Below are positions 46,502 through 55,107 of a stretch of DNA of 64,000 bases, piece by piece. Numbering within the stretch: position 1 is the first letter of the stretch; each line of letters opens with the position of its first letter. The notes under the pieces were generated by a model that ran no database searches, was not told the DNA's origin, and saw nothing but the letters and a program-made list of their open reading frames with translations. The DNA is from Zooshikella ganghwensis DSM 15267 (GTDB lineage: Bacteria; Pseudomonadota; Gammaproteobacteria; Pseudomonadales; Zooshikellaceae): positions 1 to 64,000 of the forward strand of contig NZ_AUAF01000002.1 of assembly GCF_000428585.1 (NCBI RefSeq), read 5' to 3'. The position numbers and the translations under genes were made by a program.

Positions 46502-46994
46502 CTTTCTTTTAATATTTTTCATTGGATATACCCTTCACGAATCATTTTTAGGGTTTGTTGCCAGCACTTTTGGCCACCAAGGATGGGTAGGAATGCAGTT
46601 TATGCATAATGACATGGATGTCATATAGTAGAGCAATGCAGGAGCTACTGCCGAGGAGCATTTAACTGTCACACCAGTCACTTATTAATATAACCGCCCA
46701 GCAGCGCTGTTATATCAATTAAAGTGGCTACCGCAAGTTTCACAGAAGTAAACTTGCCCAGGGGCTTCATCGCTTGACGGCCCTGCCCTTGGGGTATAAA
46801 AACCCTTCGTTCTGGGTATAGATAGCTACTTTTCAATAAACCAGTACAAGAAAAGTATTTCCACTCAGCAACTGGATCGCAATGTAAAAAGGGGATCAGA
46901 AAGCTGTATATCTAAAAATAAAGAGGACTGTATTAGCGGGGATAACTACGCTTAGAGGGGGCATCTAAATCAGATTATGGAGAAGATGAAATGA
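46478..46994. other. Spacer between the two tRNA units
   Basis: No gene is seen in 517 bases. It contains many inverted repeats: ATGACAT/ATGTCAT (46609-46624), an ATATAAC/GTTATAT stem near 46690-46715, and GCAAGTTT/AAACTTGC near 46733-46757. Two imperfect copies of a GGATG...AATGCAG motif lie near 46580-46650. It has the look of intergenic repeat sequence. Confidence 0.45.
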
Positions 46995-47071
46995 TGGCGG
47001 AGCGGACGGGACTCGAACCCGCGACCCCCGGCGTGACAGGCCGGTATTCTAACCAACTGAACTACCGCTCC
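46995..47071 (-). tRNA. tRNA-Asp (GTC), copy 2
   Basis: Same sequence as copy 1, with anticodon GTC and encoded CCA. Second gene of the upstream Val-Asp unit. Confidence 0.97.
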
Positions 47072-47086
47072 GAATCCTAAAAGAAA

Positions 47087-47162
47087 TGGTGGGCAGAGAG
47101 GGGATCGAACCCCCGACCCTCGCCTTGTAAGGGCGATGCTCTCCCAGCTGAGCTATCTGCCC
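47087..47162 (-). tRNA. tRNA-Val (TAC), copy 2
   Basis: Same sequence as copy 1, with anticodon TAC and encoded CCA. Confidence 0.97.
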
Positions 47163-47182
47163 ATCTCTTAAGGACGGGGCGC

Positions 47183-47212
47183 ATTATATAAGTGCTTTTA
47201 CTCGCAATGCAA
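47183..47212 (-). promoter_or_regulatory. tRNA promoter, copy 2
   Basis: TTGCAT, 18 bases, TATAAT, then GCGCCCC on the minus strand. The -10 and discriminator are shared with copy 1; the spacer and -35 are not, although their spacing is the same. Confidence 0.8.
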
Positions 47213-47454
47213 CCCTTGCGCATAGTTTTTCTTATTTAGCATTCTATTTCAGCTAGTTAGCTCATAAAAAAGCTTTTACCAACGACCAAGAAACTAGCAA
47301 GCATTTTCATGTAAGCTGCTTTTACTACTTGGTTATTAACCTAATAGTTACATTTGTCAGCAATATGCCAATTAAGAAGCATCCAGAGCAAAAAGCTTTG
47401 AGGTGCCAAGTAAGCTTTTGCTAACATGCGGCCTCCTAACAAAGTGAGGCAAGT

Positions 47455-48366
47455 ATGTGGTTTAAAAACTTAATTGCTTACCGTTTAACGAAACCTGTTG
47501 ATTTTGATAATGAACAACTTAATCAGCAGCTGCAAGATCATTTATTTACCCCATGCTCTAAACAACAAGCTTCCACCTATGGCTGGGTCCCTCCCCTGGG
47601 ATCACATAGCGACTTATTTTTACATCAGGCTAATGACTTGATACTCATATGTGCCAAACGTGAAGATAAAATACTTCCTGCATCTGTCATCAAAGATTTT
47701 GTTCAAGATAAAGTCACCGAAATAGAAGAAAGTCAGTTTCGCAAAGTTACTCGTAAAGAACGCGAGCAAATAAAAGAAGATACTATTCAGACACTGCTCC
47801 CCAAAGCCTTCAGCCGCTCCCAAAAAACCTTTGCTTGCCTAGCACCACAGCAAGGATGGTTATTAGTAGATGCGGCAAGTCATAAAAAAGCAGAAGAACT
47901 CACGAGCTTTCTTCGGCAGTCCATTGGCTCACTACCTGTTGTTCCCCTAATGCCTAATGACGCCCCTAACACCATTATGACTAGCTGGCTTAATGGAAAT
48001 GCACTACCAACACCTTTTATTATTAGTGATGAGTGTGAGCTTAGAGAGCCAACAGAAGACGGAAGTATTATTCGCTGCAAACGTCAAGACTTACTTAATG
48101 ATGAAATCTGTACACTCATTAACAATGGCAAGCAAGTCAGTAAGCTCGCTTTGCAGCTTGAGGCAGAGCTAGCTTTTGTTCTCGCAGACGACTTTACACT
48201 TAAACGTTTAAAGTTTGCTGATGAGTTGATTGAGCAAGCCTCAATTGATGACCCTGATGATAAGGCGGCACAATTTGATGCAGACTTTATTCTTATGACC
48301 AACACACTGTTAGCACTAATTGAAAAGTTAGGAGAGCAGTTTGGGGGATTTTCCAAAGGTGAGTAA
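47455..48366 (+). CDS. rdgC: Recombination-associated protein RdgC
   Basis: Ring-forming DNA-binding protein that restrains RecA and helps replication fork handling. The 303 residues begin MWFKNLIAYRLTKPVDFDNE, the family start, and contain GWVPPLGSHSDLFLH and the KLALQLEAELAFVLADDFTLKRLKF segment. GAGG lies five bases before ATG. Shares a bidirectional terminator with the convergent cnoX. Confidence 0.95.
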   Translation: MWFKNLIAYRLTKPVDFDNEQLNQQLQDHLFTPCSKQQASTYGWVPPLGSHSDLFLHQANDLILICAKREDKILPASVIKDFVQDKVTEIEESQFRKVTRKEREQIKEDTIQTLLPKAFSRSQKTFACLAPQQGWLLVDAASHKKAEELTSFLRQSIGSLPVVPLMPNDAPNTIMTSWLNGNALPTPFIISDECELREPTEDGSIIRCKRQDLLNDEICTLINNGKQVSKLALQLEAELAFVLADDFTLKRLKFADELIEQASIDDPDDKAAQFDADFILMTNTLLALIEKLGEQFGGFSKGE

Positions 48367-48386
48367 AGCCCTCTTTTGAGGGCTTT
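48365..48386. terminator. Bidirectional terminator between rdgC and cnoX
   Basis: AAAGCCCTC-TTTT-GAGGGCTTT, a perfect nine-base stem with a TTTT loop; its first bases overlap the rdgC stop codon region. Confidence 0.85.
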
Positions 48387-48390
48387 GAAA

Positions 48391-49245
48391 CTAGTGCATT
48401 AAACTAAACAGCTTGCGGCGGAATGATTTAACGAGGTCGTTAGCAGAACCCAACAAATCAAAAATCTGCAGCATGAGTAACCTGGCACCATCCTCTCTAA
48501 AGGTGCGATCTTTTTGGACAATCGTAAACAGTAAAGAAAGTGCAGACTCATATTCATCTTCAACCACACGCCTAATGGCCAGCTGAAAAGAAACCTCTAA
48601 ATCCTCTGGCTGTTTACTTGCCTGCGCTTCAAGCTCGCTTGAAGGTGGTAATTCTGCAGCCATTTCATAAAAAACAATTTTTGCCTTGGGCTGCTCTATG
48701 CCTGGAGCGTCATCCGGAATACTAGCCATCACTTGCTTGGCATCCTCAATTTTGCCCGTTTGCAACAGCAGTTTAGCTAGCTGAACCTTTAAGGCTTGGT
48801 TATCAGGTTCACTTTGTAACATTTGCTGAACAAATAATAACGCCTGATCAAACTGTCCTTCCTCAATAAGTGCATCAACTTGCTTCTGAATACGATCAGC
48901 AGGACTCAAGGTCAACTCATCCAATACAGCTTTTAAGTCCGCTTCACTGGTTAAGCCTGAAAATTCTTGAGCTATTTGTCCCTGAAAAATTATTTTTAAT
49001 GTTGGTAAAGAGCGCACCGCCAAGTGTTGTGCCAACATAGGTTGCTCATCGGCATTAACCTTAGCAACAATAAATTTACCACCATAAGCGGTTGCCAATT
49101 TCTCCAATATAGGAAGTTGGCTTTTACAAGGCTGGCACCAGTCTGCCCAAAAATCTAACAGTACAGGTACCGTCTGTGACTTTTCAACAACCTCCTGCTG
49201 AAAGTTATCAACAGTGACATCAACAATATAAGGGTTGTTTGACAT
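48391..49245 (-). CDS. cnoX: Thioredoxin-fold co-chaperone CnoX (YbbN)
   Basis: A thioredoxin domain (about 1-110) fused to TPR-like helices, 284 residues as in E. coli YbbN. CnoX protects proteins under bleach stress and passes them to GroEL. Here the active site is WCQPC (C37, C40), a redox-competent CxxC, unlike the SQHC of E. coli. I start at ATG 49245 (MSNNPYIVDV), with GGAAGAG just upstream; an in-frame GTG four codons earlier is possible. Confidence 0.92.
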   Translation of the reverse strand: MSNNPYIVDVTVDNFQQEVVEKSQTVPVLLDFWADWCQPCKSQLPILEKLATAYGGKFIVAKVNADEQPMLAQHLAVRSLPTLKIIFQGQIAQEFSGLTSEADLKAVLDELTLSPADRIQKQVDALIEEGQFDQALLFVQQMLQSEPDNQALKVQLAKLLLQTGKIEDAKQVMASIPDDAPGIEQPKAKIVFYEMAAELPPSSELEAQASKQPEDLEVSFQLAIRRVVEDEYESALSLLFTIVQKDRTFREDGARLLMLQIFDLLGSANDLVKSFRRKLFSLMH

Positions 49246-49600
49246 GCTCTCTTCCACAAAGTTTTAGGACACAATTTCCAGTACTTTACGCGTTTTAGTC
49301 CAGCCTAAGCACTGAATGCCACTTTCAAAGTTCAATAATTTAATTTTTAAATGACTTAACTATCAACATGGTGCTCTAAGTGATGTATTTCAAGCATGAA
49401 GATTAAAAGCAAGAAAGTAGGTTACTCACAGTTTCTGTGGATAAGTTTGTGGATCACCCATATAAAAGAGGACTAAATCCTTTAAATATAGACTTATTCT
49501 TTAAATTGCACAGCAAATGTACACTTTATTTTGGTGACTTATTAGTAGCTGGTTTAAGGGAGTGCCACCTGCCAACTAGAGATAGGACAACGTTAAAAGC
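49246..49600. other. Gap between purC and cnoX
   Basis: About 355 bases with the cnoX promoter region and no supported gene; the plus-strand frame at 49437-49649 lacks a ribosome binding site and overlaps the purC terminator. Confidence 0.5.
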
Positions 49601-49632
49601 AGTCACTGCTCATGAGCGAACAAGCAGTGACT
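49601..49632 (-). terminator. Terminator after purC
   Basis: AGTCACTGCT and AGCAGTGACT form a perfect ten-base stem; on the minus strand GCTTTTAACG follows. Confidence 0.75.
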
Positions 49633-49650
49633 CCCAACAGATAAAGTGAC

Positions 49651-50367
49651 TTAGTAATTAAAATTGATACCCAACCGCTGTCCTACCTCTTCATAAGCTT
49701 CAACAACATTCCCTAAGCCTTGGCGAAAACGATCTTTATCTAACTTAGCCCGCGTTTCAGCATCCCATAAGCGGCAACCATCAGGGGTAAACTCATCACC
49801 AAGCACCAGCTCACCGTCATAAAGGCCAAACTCAAGCTTGTAATCTACCAGCAGGAGTCCTGCAGACAAAAATAGAGGCTTAAGTACATCGTTAACCGCA
49901 AGGGTTAGCGTCTTCATTCGCTCAACATGCTCTGACTCGGCCCACCCAAATGCCGCAATATGGTAGTCGTTGATCATTGGGTCGCCCAGCTCATCATTTT
50001 TCAAGAAAAATTCAAATACTGGCTGCTCTAGGGTTAGTCCTTCTTGAACCCCTAAGCGACGACAGATACTTCCTGCCGCAATATTTCTTACAACACACTC
50101 AACAGGAATCATCTTCAAGCATTTTACCAACGACTCTTGTGTTGAAAGCAGCTTATCAAAGTGAGTTGCTATACCTGCTGCCTCAAGCTTCTCCATAATA
50201 AAAGCATTAAACTGATTATTAACGGCACCCTTACGATTTAATGCCTCTTTTTTCTTACCATCAAACGCAGAGGTATCATCACGAAAGTGTAATATCAGTC
50301 GATTTGGATCATCTGTCGTGTAAACCGACTTAGCTTTCCCCGAATACAGCTCTTCACGTTTTTCCAT
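49651..50367 (-). CDS. purC: SAICAR synthase
   Basis: Joins aspartate to CAIR in de novo purine synthesis. The 238 residues begin [31 protein letters not shown], the ATP-binding lobe, and contain [12 protein letters not shown] and the LVDYKLEFG and [12 protein letters not shown] signatures. GGAG lies seven bases before the ATG. Last gene of dapA-bamC-purC, though a terminator intervenes after bamC. Confidence 0.97.
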   Translation of the reverse strand: MEKREELYSGKAKSVYTTDDPNRLILHFRDDTSAFDGKKKEALNRKGAVNNQFNAFIMEKLEAAGIATHFDKLLSTQESLVKCLKMIPVECVVRNIAAGSICRRLGVQEGLTLEQPVFEFFLKNDELGDPMINDYHIAAFGWAESEHVERMKTLTLAVNDVLKPLFLSAGLLLVDYKLEFGLYDGELVLGDEFTPDGCRLWDAETRAKLDKDRFRQGLGNVVEAYEEVGQRLGINFNY

Positions 50368-50421
50368 TGATTTTCTCCACTCACCAATAACAATTGCGGC
50401 ACATAGAATAATTTAGACAAA

Positions 50422-50448
50422 AAAAACCAGGCACTTGGCCTGGTTTTT
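50422..50448. terminator. Terminator between bamC and purC
   Basis: AAAAACCAGG and CCTGGTTTTT form a ten-base stem with T runs on both sides. It sits nine bases past the bamC stop. Confidence 0.85.
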
Positions 50449-50456
50449 CAACATCA

Positions 50457-51626
50457 CTATCGCAAGTTATCCTTTATTAACCTTAGCAAATCCTGACTGA
50501 GGTCTTTTGGAGCAATGGTGTTAATGTCTTTCTCTACCGAAACATATACCTTATTACCAAAGGGCGTTACCCTGATCTGGTACTGCGTCGGCTTAGTTGC
50601 CCCATCTCCTTCACTCTCATCACCAAACATGCGGGAAAAGAACCCTGGATCTTCATCCTTTGCTTTAACAGGTTCCTGATCCTCTCCTACAGCAATATAA
50701 TACAGCCCAGCAGACCTGTTCTTATCGGCTACTTTGACATTTGCTTGAGCCAACGCTTGGCCTGTAGCAGCCCAGCTTCGCTCAAAAGGAGCCTTAATCA
50801 ATAAGGCCGGGTTGCCATTGCCATCTTCCTCAAGCAATGCTGTAGCACTCAGGTCTAGGGAAGTATCAACGACCTGTTGTCCACTTCCACCACGAGAGAA
50901 ATAGAGTAGCAATTCATTCAGCATACCCGCAGCATAAGCATCAGTCCTTTGCTTTGCCTTTTCCCAATCTACTTGCTTTTCATCATCTAGCTGTGACTTT
51001 GTGTGTCGAGCATGCATGACAAAAACCTGTGTTTCACCCGTCTCAGCTCCCTTCGTAACAAACACACGAAACTTGTCATTAAACAAGTCCTCATCGTCAT
51101 CACCAATAAGATCCAAAATAAAGTGACCAATAAAGTCAGCTTTGCTGTACTCCCGTGGTGTTAGCCAGGCTGTTTCCATTACACCTGCAGATGCGTCCTG
51201 ATTTTCGACGGATATTTTATTTTGCTTCCAGAAATACAACAGTTCCTGCCAAACATATCCAGGATCTTTATCAGTAATCATCCAGCGTAACGAGCCACGC
51301 TTGAGAATTTGATAGTGAACATTATCCGACTTCACTACAACACGTTCAGGGCGAGGTAAGCGAAACTCATCAGGTAATGTTGGATCCTGATTTATTTCAG
51401 GGATTACCATAGTATCATCAATGGCATTCTCTGCTAAACGCTCAGGGAGTTTTAGCCGGGGAGCCTGTTCAGCTTTTAAATAATCATTGGAGCGGTCCCT
51501 AATGTAGCCACCTTCTCCAAAAAAACCGCACCCAGATAACAAGGCACTGGCAGTAATAGAAAATGCCACAAAAAGACACTTCAAGCGACCTGGATTAAGG
51601 TCAAATTGAACATAGTTAGGCGCCAT
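50457..51626 (-). CDS. bamC: Outer membrane assembly lipoprotein BamC
   Basis: Lipoprotein subunit of the BAM complex. The N-terminus is an export signal ending in the lipobox LLSGC (lipidated C33). The unstructured BamD-binding stretch after the lipobox (YIRDRSNDYLKAEQAPRLKLPE) is typical. Two helix-grip domains follow, beginning near VHYQILKRGSLRWM and at LLIKAPFERSWAATGQAL. The ATG shares its A with the dapA TAA (TAATG). Length 389 (E. coli 344). Confidence 0.92.
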   Translation of the reverse strand: MAPNYVQFDLNPGRLKCLFVAFSITASALLSGCGFFGEGGYIRDRSNDYLKAEQAPRLKLPERLAENAIDDTMVIPEINQDPTLPDEFRLPRPERVVVKSDNVHYQILKRGSLRWMITDKDPGYVWQELLYFWKQNKISVENQDASAGVMETAWLTPREYSKADFIGHFILDLIGDDDEDLFNDKFRVFVTKGAETGETQVFVMHARHTKSQLDDEKQVDWEKAKQRTDAYAAGMLNELLLYFSRGGSGQQVVDTSLDLSATALLEEDGNGNPALLIKAPFERSWAATGQALAQANVKVADKNRSAGLYYIAVGEDQEPVKAKDEDPGFFSRMFGDESEGDGATKPTQYQIRVTPFGNKVYVSVEKDINTIAPKDLSQDLLRLIKDNLR

Positions 51627-52501
51627 TATAGCAGTCCTTGTTCCTGTAAAATATCAACTAATGGTGCTCGGAATTGTTCACTTAAGGGGGTTAATGGTAA
51701 ACGTATTCCCTTGCCAATTAACTTCATTTCTACCAGTGCCCACTTAACCGGAATAGGGTTAGATTCCCAAAACAATGCTTTATGTAGTGGCATAAGGCTA
51801 TTATTCAAGGCTATAGCATCTTCAGTTTTACCCTCGATAGCCAAGTTACATAGCTCTGCTACTTTAGCAGGCACCACATTCGCCGTGACAGAAATATTCC
51901 CTTTACCTCCTGCTAACATAAGTTCCACGGCTGTCGCATCATCTCCCGACAATACCAAAAATTCACTCCCACACTGCTCAATGATGGCTTTAGCACGAGA
52001 GATATCACCTGTTGCTTCTTTGATACCAATAATATTAGGGAGTTCAGACAAGCGCTTTACTGTTTCAGGAAGCATATCTACAGCAGTACGACCAGGCACA
52101 TTGTACAAAATTTGTGGTATATCAATTTGCTCGGCAATCGTCTTAAAGTGTTGAAATAACCCTTCTTGAGTAGGCTTGTTATAATAAGGCGTTACGAGTA
52201 AACAAGCATCTGCTCCAGCATCTTTTGCTTCTTTAGTAAGAATAAGTGCTTCAGCGGTTGAGTTAGCACCTGTGCCCGCTAGCACAGGAATTCTTCCTTT
52301 CACCTGTTGTACAACGTGCTTAATCACCTTTAAGTGTTCAGGAACGGTCAGTGTTGCAGACTCACCAGTAGTACCCACAGCAACTATTGCATGAGTGCCC
52401 TGCTCTAAATGAAAATCAACCAGTTTCGTCAAGCATTCCCAATCAACAGCTCCCCCATCATGCATTGGGGTTACTAGGGCTACAATGCTGCCTGAAATCA
52501 T
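51626..52501 (-). CDS. dapA: 4-hydroxy-tetrahydrodipicolinate synthase
   Basis: Condenses pyruvate with aspartate semialdehyde in lysine and diaminopimelate synthesis. The 291-residue TIM barrel has GTTGESATLT (pyruvate site), the catalytic tyrosine in LYNVPGRTAVDM, and the Schiff-base lysine in IIGIKEATGD. Heads the dapA-bamC pair, coupled by TAATG. Confidence 0.97.
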   Translation of the reverse strand: MISGSIVALVTPMHDGGAVDWECLTKLVDFHLEQGTHAIVAVGTTGESATLTVPEHLKVIKHVVQQVKGRIPVLAGTGANSTAEALILTKEAKDAGADACLLVTPYYNKPTQEGLFQHFKTIAEQIDIPQILYNVPGRTAVDMLPETVKRLSELPNIIGIKEATGDISRAKAIIEQCGSEFLVLSGDDATAVELMLAGGKGNISVTANVVPAKVAELCNLAIEGKTEDAIALNNSLMPLHKALFWESNPIPVKWALVEMKLIGKGIRLPLTPLSEQFRAPLVDILQEQGLL

Positions 52502-52893
52502 TGCCTTGCTCCATTCACACTTTAATTGGCGGTTATGTTACTGAGGCTGGCTGAATTGCTCAAGTAATCCGGTAATTTTCATGCCTAAAAAAAATACTTT
52601 GCTGCATGAGTATGTTTTAAGTCACATAACATTAACTAAGTAAACCACCTGCAAACAGCCTGCAACTTTACTCCCTTGCAAATGGCTTTATCTCTTTACC
52701 TAATCTTAATAAAATCATACTCTAATAATTCCACCGCAATCCGTTAAATTATTACATACTATCGACTGTATACCTGTACAAGCTGTACACAGTCTGTCGT
52801 TAGTGATCATCATAACCCCACTCTGGGTTTCTCATATCAAATAAACTGTTACTGTAATCCAGCAACAACTGTACAACGAATAAGGACGGCATA
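52502..52893. other. Divergent region dapA / bcp
   Basis: A 392-bp AT-rich gap with both promoters and no gene. Three CTGTA-type repeats lie at 52766-52789 (CTGTATAC, CTGTACAAG, CTGTACACAG), a possible operator. Confidence 0.45.
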
Positions 52894-53361
52894 ATGAGTG
52901 TAACCGTGGGTGAACCTGTTAGCGACTTTCAAGCACAAGCAACTAACAACAAAGATGTTCTGTTATCTGCCCTGAAAGGGTATAACGTCGTACTTTATTT
53001 TTACCCTAAAGACAGCACCCCAGGCTGTACAACTGAAGGACAAGATTTCAGAGACCACTATGAAGAGTTTAAAGCCTGCCAGACTGTTGTGTTTGGTGTA
53101 TCACGCGACTCACTGAAATCACATGAAGCCTTTAAGCAAAAACAAAACTTCCCCTTTGCACTTATTTCAGACCCAGATGAAGAACTGTGCAAACTGTTTG
53201 ATGTGATCAAAATGAAAAACATGTACGGCAAACAGGTTATGGGTATTGAGCGCAGTACATTTTTGATTGATAAAGAAGGTGTTCTTAGGCAAGAGTGGCG
53301 AAAAGTATCTATTCCTGGCCACGTTAAAGAAGTACTGGCTGCCGCTCAATCCTTGACCTAA
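52894..53361 (+). CDS. bcp: Thiol peroxidase Bcp (PrxQ family)
   Basis: Peroxiredoxin reducing hydroperoxides. The 155 residues contain YPKDSTPGCTTEG with the peroxidatic C45. The E. coli resolving cysteine (C50) is Q50 here; another cysteine is at 62 (KACQ), so the enzyme is a 1-Cys or atypical form. The SDPDEELCKLFDVIK and ERSTFLIDKEGVLRQEWR segments are typical. AAGGACGG precedes the ATG. Convergent with the PerM-like gene across a shared terminator. Confidence 0.94.
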   Translation: MSVTVGEPVSDFQAQATNNKDVLLSALKGYNVVLYFYPKDSTPGCTTEGQDFRDHYEEFKACQTVVFGVSRDSLKSHEAFKQKQNFPFALISDPDEELCKLFDVIKMKNMYGKQVMGIERSTFLIDKEGVLRQEWRKVSIPGHVKEVLAAAQSLT

Positions 53362-53382
53362 ACAGCCTAGTTGCTAATAGTA

Positions 53383-53406
53383 AAACCCGCCCTTAGAAGC
53401 GGGTTT
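53383..53406. terminator. Bidirectional terminator between bcp and perM
   Basis: AAACCCGC and GCGGGTTT pair across an eight-base loop; the end overlaps the stop codon of the PerM-like gene. Confidence 0.75.
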
Positions 53407-54487
53407 AGCCCTCAGAGGTTGAGGCTCCTCCCCCGCCATCAGACACTCTTGGCCAAGCTGACAGTAACGCTTTGAGCAGGGTTGCCAGCGGTATCGCAAA
53501 AAATATTCCCCAAAATCCCCACAAGCCACCAAACACTAACACAGCAACAATAATCGCCACAGGGTGTAAGTTAACTGCTTCTGAGAAAAGTAAAGGTACC
53601 AATACGTTCCCATCCAATGCCTGAATAACACCGTACACTACCATTAAAATAATAAAGTCATTACCCCAGCCCCATTGAAAAAAGCCAATTAATGCAACAG
53701 GAATCGTAACAACTGCGGCACCAATATACGGTACGATAACTGAAAGCCCTACCAGTAAGCCTAACAAGGCAGCATAATTAACATTCAAAAAAGCAAAAGC
53801 AATATACGTAACCGCACCAACAATAAGAATTTCAATGGCCTTACCACGAACGTAATTTGCAATTTGTTCATTCATTTCCTCTGATACACGTTCAATCAAA
53901 GGACGTTCACTGGGTAAAAAAGCAGTTACCCAATTTAGTAACACCTCTTTATCCTTCAGGAAGAAAAAGACAAGAATAGGTACAAGGATTAAATAAATAA
54001 GAATGCCCACAAAGTTGGGAAGCTGTGAAAGTGAAAAGGAAAGTACCGTTTGCCCCATATCTGCCAAGTGTTTACTTGCTGAGCTAATCCATAAGTTTAC
54101 TTGAGCTTCAGAAACAATCTCTGGGTACTTTTCAGGTAACAATAATAATTCCTGACGCACACCTTTTATCATAGAGGGTAGCTCATTCACTAACCCTGTT
54201 ATTTGATCCCAAATTAAGGGCAATAATACAAAACATATTAGGGTCAACGCAGCCACGAATAGGATAAAAACAATAGTAACCGCCAGGGTATGAGGTATTT
54301 TATATTTTTCGAGTAAGGCAACCAGACCTTGTAACAAAAAGGCTAATACCAGTGCAGCCAATGCTGGAGCCAGCATAACACCCATGGTAAGGATCACTAC
54401 CAATCCCACCACTAATAACACAGTTAACACCACTGCTTCCTGGTCAGAAAAATAGCGATGAAACCAGCTCTTAAAAACGTCTAACAT
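53405..54487 (-). CDS. perM: AI-2E family transporter (PerM-like)
   Basis: A 360-residue polytopic inner-membrane protein with about eight hydrophobic helices. Family signatures include LVPILVFFFLKDKE in the middle and YGVIQALDGNVLVPLLFSEAVNLHPVAII near the end. Relatives transport AI-2, Na+/H+ or organic solutes; the substrate is unknown. It follows tusA on the same strand after 56 bp, as in Pseudomonas. Confidence 0.88.
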   Translation of the reverse strand: MLDVFKSWFHRYFSDQEAVVLTVLLVVGLVVILTMGVMLAPALAALVLAFLLQGLVALLEKYKIPHTLAVTIVFILFVAALTLICFVLLPLIWDQITGLVNELPSMIKGVRQELLLLPEKYPEIVSEAQVNLWISSASKHLADMGQTVLSFSLSQLPNFVGILIYLILVPILVFFFLKDKEVLLNWVTAFLPSERPLIERVSEEMNEQIANYVRGKAIEILIVGAVTYIAFAFLNVNYAALLGLLVGLSVIVPYIGAAVVTIPVALIGFFQWGWGNDFIILMVVYGVIQALDGNVLVPLLFSEAVNLHPVAIIVAVLVFGGLWGFWGIFFAIPLATLLKALLSAWPRVSDGGGGASTSEG

Positions 54488-54543
54488 GCGGTGTACCTTT
54501 CATACCATGTACATTTTGATATGGCATCTTGCCCTAAAAGCCA

Positions 54544-54777
54544 CTAGGATGTTTTCTTGATCCTGTGGTAATAAATACCATCAACCAACTCACTTGACAG
54601 TAACTCATGGCCACTCAGCTGACAGTATGCCGCAAAATCTCTGACAGAGCCTGGATCTGTGGCTGCAACATGCAGTACTTGTCCCCGTTGCATTGATGCA
54701 AGCGCCTGTTTAGCTTTAAGCAATGGCATTGGACAGTGCTGTCCAATCATATCCAATTCAATATCAGTAGTTGTCAT
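54544..54777 (-). CDS. tusA: Sulfur carrier protein TusA
   Basis: A 77-residue SirA/TusA-like sulfur carrier for tRNA 2-thiouridine and other pathways. DMIGQHCPMPLLKAKQALASM holds the active C15 in the CPxP motif. Full family length and beginning of the tusA-perM pair. Confidence 0.93.
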   Translation of the reverse strand: MTTTDIELDMIGQHCPMPLLKAKQALASMQRGQVLHVAATDPGSVRDFAAYCQLSGHELLSSELVDGIYYHRIKKTS

Positions 54778-55107
54778 GGCGATTCAATAATTTCTTGTTA
54801 TCTTGATGTTGGCACTCTGTCAGGGAACCAAAATGTGCTCAATGCACTCGAACCAAGTAAGTAATTGCAGTATAAGAGACAATGCTAACTCATTATTACG
54901 GCTAGCATCCATAAACGCAATGCACTAAATTACTGAAGCCTCTAGCAGACAGCTAAAACTCCATCATGCTAAAGTATTTCGGCGTAACAAGATGCTTGTT
55001 GGCTGCCACTTACAACAAGATCAAGGTTTCATTTATAAACGCTCTTTTAGGTAGCCGTCAGAAGAATTGTTTGAACCTTTTTATCCGCTGGCGAAAAAAC
55101 TCTCATC
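54778..55107. other. Divergent region tusA / M48 protease gene
   Basis: A 330-bp gap between divergent genes; both promoters must lie here. I see no small gene or strong hairpin. Confidence 0.4.

Larger units (their letters stand above)
46995..47188 (-). repeat. 194-bp duplicated Val-Asp tRNA unit, copy 2
   Basis: Direct repeat of 46284-46477, offset by 711 bp. Flanking sequence differs, including the -35 region, where TTGCAT replaces TTGCAA. Confidence 0.92.

Noticed and set aside
52765-52783. Possible LexA box upstream of bcp
   Set aside because: CTGTATACCTGTACAAG lacks the second CAG half-site, unlike the clean box at yebG.
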